DNA from: Pseudomonas tensinigenes
Lineage (GTDB): Bacteria > Pseudomonadota > Gammaproteobacteria > Pseudomonadales > Pseudomonadaceae
Length of the DNA: 64,000 nt
Direction: 5' to 3'
NCBI RefSeq assembly: GCF_014268445.2
Contig: NZ_CP077089.1
Location: forward strand, 6,366,001-6,430,000
Both the position numbers and the translations under genes were made by a program. Each line of letters begins with the position of its first letter. Positions within the stretch are counted from its first letter, which is position 1. Shown in pieces: positions 59,942 to 64,000 of this stretch. The notes beneath the pieces were generated by a model. That model was not told where the DNA came from, searched no databases, and worked only from the letters and a program-made list of their open reading frames with translations.

Positions 59942-60760
59942 ATGAGCAACACACGTATTGCGTTTATCGGTGCGGGCAACATGGCGGCCAGTCTGATTGG
60001 CGGCCTGCGCGCCAAGGGGCTGGAAGCCGGGCAGATCCGTGCCAGCGACCCGGGTGAAGAAACCCGCGCCAAGGTCAGCGCCGAGCACAGCATCGAAACT
60101 TTCGCCGACAACGCCCAGGCCATCGACGGCGTCGATGTGATCGTGCTGGCGGTCAAGCCGCAGGCCATGAAAACCGTGTGCGAAACGATTCGCCCGAGCC
60201 TGAAGCCGAATCAATTGGTGGTATCGATCGCAGCGGGCATCACCTGCGCAAGCATGACCGCGTGGCTTGGCGAGCAGCCGATCGTGCGCTGCATGCCCAA
60301 CACCCCGGCGCTGCTGCGTCAGGGCGTCAGCGGTTTGTACGCAACCAGCGAAGTCACTGCTGAGCAACGTCAGCAAGCCGAAGAGCTGCTGTCCGCTGTC
60401 GGCATTGCCCTGTGGCTGAATGAAGAACAGCAACTGGACGCCGTTACCGCTGTGTCCGGTTCCGGCCCGGCCTATTTCTTCCTGCTGATCGAAGCCATGA
60501 CCGCTGCTGGCGTCAAACTCGGCCTGCCGAAAGACGTCGCAGAACAACTGACCCTGCAAACCGCACTGGGCGCGGCGCACATGGCGGTCTCCAGCGATGT
60601 CGACGCTGCCGAACTACGCCGCCGTGTGACCTCGCCAAACGGCACCACGGAAGCTGCAATCAAATCATTCCAGGCCAATGGCTTTGAAGCCCTGGTCGAA
60701 ACCGCACTCGGCGCCGCCGCGCACCGCTCGGCCGAAATGGCCGAACAACTGGGCAAATAA
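59942..60760 (+). CDS. proC: Pyrroline-5-carboxylate reductase
   Basis: Last step of proline synthesis. 272 aa. Rossmann IAFIGAGNMAASLIGGL, VLAVKPQAMK, RCMPNTPALLRQGVSGLY and the signature SGSGPAYFFLLIEAMTAAGVKLGL with VTSPNGTTEAAI near the end. Member of the yggS-proC-yggT-yggU transcript. Confidence 0.97.
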   Translation: MSNTRIAFIGAGNMAASLIGGLRAKGLEAGQIRASDPGEETRAKVSAEHSIETFADNAQAIDGVDVIVLAVKPQAMKTVCETIRPSLKPNQLVVSIAAGITCASMTAWLGEQPIVRCMPNTPALLRQGVSGLYATSEVTAEQRQQAEELLSAVGIALWLNEEQQLDAVTAVSGSGPAYFFLLIEAMTAAGVKLGLPKDVAEQLTLQTALGAAHMAVSSDVDAAELRRRVTSPNGTTEAAIKSFQANGFEALVETALGAAAHRSAEMAEQLGK

Positions 60761-60770
60761 GGAGCCTTAC

Positions 60771-61361
60771 ATGATTGGATTGAACACTGCAGCGGTTTAC
60801 GTGCTGCAAACCCTCGGCAGTCTGTACCTGCTGATCGTGCTGCTGCGCTTCGTGCTGCAACTGGTACGGGCGAACTTCTACAACCCGCTGTGCCAGTTCA
60901 TCGTCAAAGCGACCCAGCCACTGCTCAAACCACTGCGCCGGATCATTCCGAGCATGTTCGGTCTGGACATGTCGTCGCTGGTGCTGGCGATTCTGGTGCA
61001 ACTGGCGCTGATGGCGCTGACCCTGCTGCTGACTTACGGCACCACCGGTAATCCGCTGCAACTGTTTATCTGGTCGCTGATCGGCGTGACCGCGCTGTTC
61101 CTGAAGATCTTCTTCTTCGCCCTGATCATCAGCGTGATTCTGTCGTGGGTTGCACCGGGCAGCCACAATCCGGGCGCTGAGCTGGTCAACCAGATCTGCG
61201 AGCCGGCGCTGGCGCCGTTCCGCAAAATCCTGCCAAACCTTGGCGGTCTGGATCTGTCGCCGATCTTCGCCTTCCTCGCGCTGAAGCTGATCGACATGCT
61301 GGTGATCAACAATCTGGCGGCGATGACGATGATGCCGGAAATCCTCCGTCTGCTGATGTGA
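60771..61361 (+). CDS. yggT: YggT family membrane protein
   Basis: 196 aa with two YGGT repeats, each a pair of helices with the PI/L-R-RIIP or F-RKILP motif (LLKPLRRIIPSMFGLDMSS; ALAPFRKILPNLGGLDLSP). Implicated in osmotic/ion homeostasis and division in other bacteria; role here unknown. AAGGAG precedes ATG 60771. Overlaps yggU. Confidence 0.93.
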   Translation: MIGLNTAAVYVLQTLGSLYLLIVLLRFVLQLVRANFYNPLCQFIVKATQPLLKPLRRIIPSMFGLDMSSLVLAILVQLALMALTLLLTYGTTGNPLQLFIWSLIGVTALFLKIFFFALIISVILSWVAPGSHNPGAELVNQICEPALAPFRKILPNLGGLDLSPIFAFLALKLIDMLVINNLAAMTMMPEILRLLM

Positions 61362-61654
61362 GCTGGTTTCGATGGGACGGTGACGACTTGATCCTCGAGT
61401 GTCACCTGCAACCGGCAGCCCGCAGCGATGACTTCGCCGGGCTGCATGGGGATCGCCTGAAGATTCGTCTGACTGCGCCGCCGGTCGAGGGCAAGGCCAA
61501 TGCTTATCTCATGGGCTTTCTGGCCAAGGCGTTTGGGGTGTCCAAGAGCCAGGTCAGTTTGCTCAGTGGCGAGTTGAACCGGCAGAAGCGAGTGAAGATT
61601 TGTTCGCCGAAGAAGTTGCCGGATTTGCCGGGGTTGGTTGGGCGCTTGTCTTGA
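61358..61654 (+). CDS. yggU: DUF167 (YggU) family protein
   Basis: 98 aa. Start GTG 61358 overlaps the yggT stop (GTGA). LECHLQPAARSDDFAGLHGDRLKIRLTAPPVEGKANA and SKSQVSLLSGELNRQKRVKI are the DUF167 core. Function unknown. Last gene of the yggS-proC-yggT-yggU cluster. Confidence 0.93.
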   Translation: MSWFRWDGDDLILECHLQPAARSDDFAGLHGDRLKIRLTAPPVEGKANAYLMGFLAKAFGVSKSQVSLLSGELNRQKRVKICSPKKLPDLPGLVGRLS

Positions 61655-61672
61655 GTTTGGCGGCGTCTGTAC

Positions 61673-61922
61673 CCCTCACCCCAGCCCTCTCCCCCTGGAG
61701 AGGGAGCCGATCTATGGTGTTTTCAAAACTTGAGTTCGACTCGATATCTCACGTCGGCGTATCTCGAACATCCACCCCAGTCAGTCCCATCTCCCTCCGG
61801 GAGAGGAACCTGACTTGGCTGGTTTTCAAGGCCTGAGTTCAACTCGATAGATCAGGTCGGCGTAGCTCAAAAGAACACCTCGGTCAGTCCCCTATACCTC
61901 TGGGAGAGGGTTAGGGTGAGGG
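61673..61922. repeat. Family C mosaic repeat (copy 4)
   Basis: CCCCTCACCCCAGCCCTCTCC to GGGAGAGGGTTAGGGTGAGGG. Contains two diverged units with TTGAGTTCGACTCGATATCTCACGTCGGCGTA-like sequence (GAGTTCGACTC, GTCGGCGTA, ACACCTCGGTCAGTCCC). Fills the 330-bp spacer before metX. Confidence 0.88.
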
Positions 61923-61984
61923 CTGCTTGCCGCTAACCCCCCCGGTCTTTAGACTTACGCCTCATTTCAACGAGAGCAGGGTCG

Positions 61985-63124
61985 ATGCCAACTGCCTTTC
62001 CCCCCGATTCTGTTGGTCTGGTGACGCCGCAAACCGCGCACTTCAGCGTTCCGCTGGCGCTGGCCTGTGGCCGCTCGCTGGCCGCCTATGACCTGATCTA
62101 CGAAACCTACGGCACGCTGAACGCGCAGGCGAGCAACGCCGTGCTGATTTGCCACGCCTTGTCCGGCCATCATCACGCTGCCGGCTATCACAGCGTCGAC
62201 GACCGCAAACCCGGTTGGTGGGACAGCTGCATCGGCCCGGGCAAACCGATCGACACCAACAAGTTCTTCGTGGTCAGCCTGAATAACCTCGGCGGCTGCA
62301 ACGGCTCCACCGGCCCGAGCAGCATCAACCCGGAGACCGGCAAACCGTTCGGCGCCGACTTTCCGGTACTCACCGTGGAAGACTGGGTGCACAGCCAGGC
62401 GCGTCTGGCCGACCTGCTCGGCATCGGCCAGTGGGCGGCGGTGATTGGCGGCAGCCTCGGCGGTATGCAGGCGTTGCAATGGACCATCACCTACCCTGAT
62501 CGCGTGCGTCATTGCCTGGCCATCGCCTCGGCACCGAAGTTGTCGGCGCAGAACATCGCCTTCAACGAAGTCGCACGTCAGGCGATCCTCACGGATCCGG
62601 AATTCCACGGCGGTTCGTTCCAGGAAGCGGGCGTGATCCCCAAGCGCGGCTTGATGCTGGCGCGGATGGTCGGGCACATCACCTACCTGTCCGACGATTC
62701 CATGGGCGAGAAATTCGGCCGTGGCCTCAAGAGCGAGAAGCTCAACTACGACTTCCACAGCGTCGAGTTTCAGGTCGAAAGCTACCTGCGTTATCAGGGC
62801 GAAGAGTTCTCCGGACGCTTCGACGCCAACACCTATCTGTTGATGACCAAGGCACTGGATTACTTCGATCCGGCGGCGAACTTCGACGATAACCTGGCGA
62901 AAACCTTTGAGAACGCCACGGCCAAGTTCTGCGTGATGTCTTTCACCACTGACTGGCGCTTCTCCCCGGCCCGTTCGCGGGAACTGGTGGATGCGCTGAT
63001 GGCGGCGCGCAAAGACGTCAGCTATCTGGAAATCGATGCGCCGCAGGGCCACGACGCCTTCCTGATTCCGATCCCGCGCTACTTGCAGGCGTTCGGTAAT
63101 TACATGAACCGCATCACGCTGTGA
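61985..63124 (+). CDS. metX: Homoserine O-acyltransferase (succinyl-transferring)
   Basis: Alpha/beta-hydrolase enzyme activating homoserine for methionine synthesis; Pseudomonas members use succinyl-CoA despite the MetX fold. 379 aa. [33 protein letters not shown], nucleophile [12 protein letters not shown] (Ser about 155), and [10 protein letters not shown] with the catalytic His. ATG 61985 follows GAG-rich sequence. metW follows by 7 bp. Confidence 0.96.
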   Translation: MPTAFPPDSVGLVTPQTAHFSVPLALACGRSLAAYDLIYETYGTLNAQASNAVLICHALSGHHHAAGYHSVDDRKPGWWDSCIGPGKPIDTNKFFVVSLNNLGGCNGSTGPSSINPETGKPFGADFPVLTVEDWVHSQARLADLLGIGQWAAVIGGSLGGMQALQWTITYPDRVRHCLAIASAPKLSAQNIAFNEVARQAILTDPEFHGGSFQEAGVIPKRGLMLARMVGHITYLSDDSMGEKFGRGLKSEKLNYDFHSVEFQVESYLRYQGEEFSGRFDANTYLLMTKALDYFDPAANFDDNLAKTFENATAKFCVMSFTTDWRFSPARSRELVDALMAARKDVSYLEIDAPQGHDAFLIPIPRYLQAFGNYMNRITL

Positions 63125-63131
63125 GAAAGCC

Positions 63132-63752
63132 ATGAGAGCTGATCTGGAAATCATCCAGGAATGGATCCCCGCCGGCAGCCGCGTACTCGACCTCGGTTGT
63201 GGTGACGGCGAGCTGCTGACCTGGCTGCGCGACAACAAGAATGTCACCGGTTATGGCCTGGAAAACGACGCCGACAACATCGCCGAGTGCGTGGCCAAGG
63301 GCATCAACGTTATCGAGCAGGATCTGGACAAGGGGCTGGGCAACTTCGCCAGCAACAGTTTCGACGTCGTCGTCATGACCCAGGCCCTGCAAGCCGTGCA
63401 TTACCCGGACAAGATCCTCGACGAAATGCTCCGGGTCGGTCGTCAGTGCATCATCACCTTCCCGAATTTTGGTCACTGGCGCTGCCGCTGGTACCTGGCG
63501 AGCAAGGGCCGCATGCCTGTCTCCGAGTTCCTGCCGTACACCTGGTACAACACGCCGAACATTCACTTCTGCACCTTCGAAGACTTTGAAGAACTTTGCC
63601 GCGAACGTGATGCGAAGGTCATTGATCGGCTTGCCGTGGATCAACAGCACCGCCACGGGTGGGCCAGTAAGCTATGGCCTAATCTGTTAGGTGAGATCGG
63701 TATCTACCGCGTCAGCAGCCCGCAGCTTGCAGACCACAAAGTCGCGGTCTGA
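63132..63752 (+). CDS. metW: Methionine biosynthesis protein MetW
   Basis: 206 aa class I methyltransferase fold: SRVLDLGCGDGELLTWL (motif I), YGLENDADNIAECVAKG, FDVVVMTQALQAVHYPDKIL. Physically and functionally coupled to MetX; thought to activate it rather than methylate a small substrate. Starts 7 bp after metX. Confidence 0.95.
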   Translation: MRADLEIIQEWIPAGSRVLDLGCGDGELLTWLRDNKNVTGYGLENDADNIAECVAKGINVIEQDLDKGLGNFASNSFDVVVMTQALQAVHYPDKILDEMLRVGRQCIITFPNFGHWRCRWYLASKGRMPVSEFLPYTWYNTPNIHFCTFEDFEELCRERDAKVIDRLAVDQQHRHGWASKLWPNLLGEIGIYRVSSPQLADHKVAV

Positions 63753-63778
63753 ATCCCGTCATTTCGAGGAGCACGATC

Positions 63779-64000
63779 ATGGGTCGTTTAGCGTTGTTGT
63801 TATTGACTGCCTGCCTGAGCGCCAGCGCTCTGGCGGCCGACGTCATCAAAGGTGAGCGCAAGGAAACCTTTGGCGACGTGACGGTGCACTACAACACCTT
63901 CAACTCGACGTTCCTGCAACCGGACATCGCCAAGGCCGCGGAGCTGATCCGCAGCAAGAATCAGGGCGTGATCAATGTCTCGGTGATCAAGGACGGCAAA
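63779..64000 (+). CDS. DUF4426 domain protein (5' part only)
   Basis: 74 codons to the window edge. Signal peptide MGRLALLLLTACLSASALAA then DVIKGERKETFGDVTVHYNT, a DUF4426 N-terminus; the protein is secreted to the periplasm, function unknown. GAGGAG lies upstream of ATG 63779. It follows metW in the same order as in other Pseudomonas. Confidence 0.85.
   Translation, partial: MGRLALLLLTACLSASALAADVIKGERKETFGDVTVHYNTFNSTFLQPDIAKAAELIRSKNQGVINVSVIKDGK

Overview
The window is a chromosomal segment of a fluorescent-group Pseudomonas (P. fluorescens/P. koreensis type). The basis is gene content and order recalled from P. aeruginosa (rhlE-metF-ahcY; rsmE-bioA-amine oxidase; pilGHIJ-chpA-gshB-tonB3-algH-ruvX-pyrR-pyrB-pyrC'; pilT-yggS-proC-yggT-yggU-metX-metW), high-GC codon use, and many Pseudomonas-type REP doublets. 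No database was searched; gene identities come from reading motifs and lengths.

Layout. 1-4010 (minus): central carbon genes tktA-epd-pgk, pgk running off the left edge. 4204-6529: sahR-metK behind a perfect palindrome. 6689-16782: mixed housekeeping and transport genes (ligB, DUF1090, a c'-type cytochrome lipoprotein, mltA, MAPEG, DMT and MFS transporters, a CPA1 antiporter, an FNT channel, an acyl-CoA thioesterase). 16783-19418: SAH riboswitch, ahcY and metF. 19612-22587: a periplasmic binding protein and rhlE. 22789-23950: yceI and cytochrome b561. 23951-24975: a small AT-richer island with a B-lectin gene and a 52-aa lipoprotein gene too short for routine ORF calling. 25145-29407: secreted flavin amine oxidase with a histone-H1-like tail, bioA, rsmE. 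30398-38968: malonate decarboxylase island, with mdcR convergent to mdcABCDEGHLM; most mdc genes overlap by 1-8 bases. 39291-39990: a DUF6124 gene with an unusual leader containing a 52-codon ORF that stops 2 nt before the gene. 40321-50288: type IV pilus chemosensory operon pilGHI-pilJ-chpA-chpC, without pilK or chpB. 50514-56626: gshB, tonB3, algH-ruvX, pyrR-pyrB-pyrC'. 56711-61654: TM2 protein, NlpC/P60 hydrolase, pilT, yggS-proC-yggT-yggU. 61985-64000: metX-metW and a DUF4426 gene cut by the right edge.

How it works together. The methionine/SAM cycle is heavily represented (sahR, metK, ahcY, metF, metX, metW), and two different S-adenosylhomocysteine sensors appear to act here: a repressor protein (SahR) and an RNA (SAH riboswitch). 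Twitching/surface-sensing genes form a second theme (pilT, pilGHIJ-chpA-chpC, tonB3), with a reduced receptor-adaptation module. Intergenic space is dominated by at least five repeat families: about twelve REP doublets, four pairs of a second REP-like family, four copies of a CTCTCCC-bounded mosaic (one carrying a 114-115-bp tandem array), and others. No rRNA, tRNA, insertion sequence, prophage or CRISPR array was seen.
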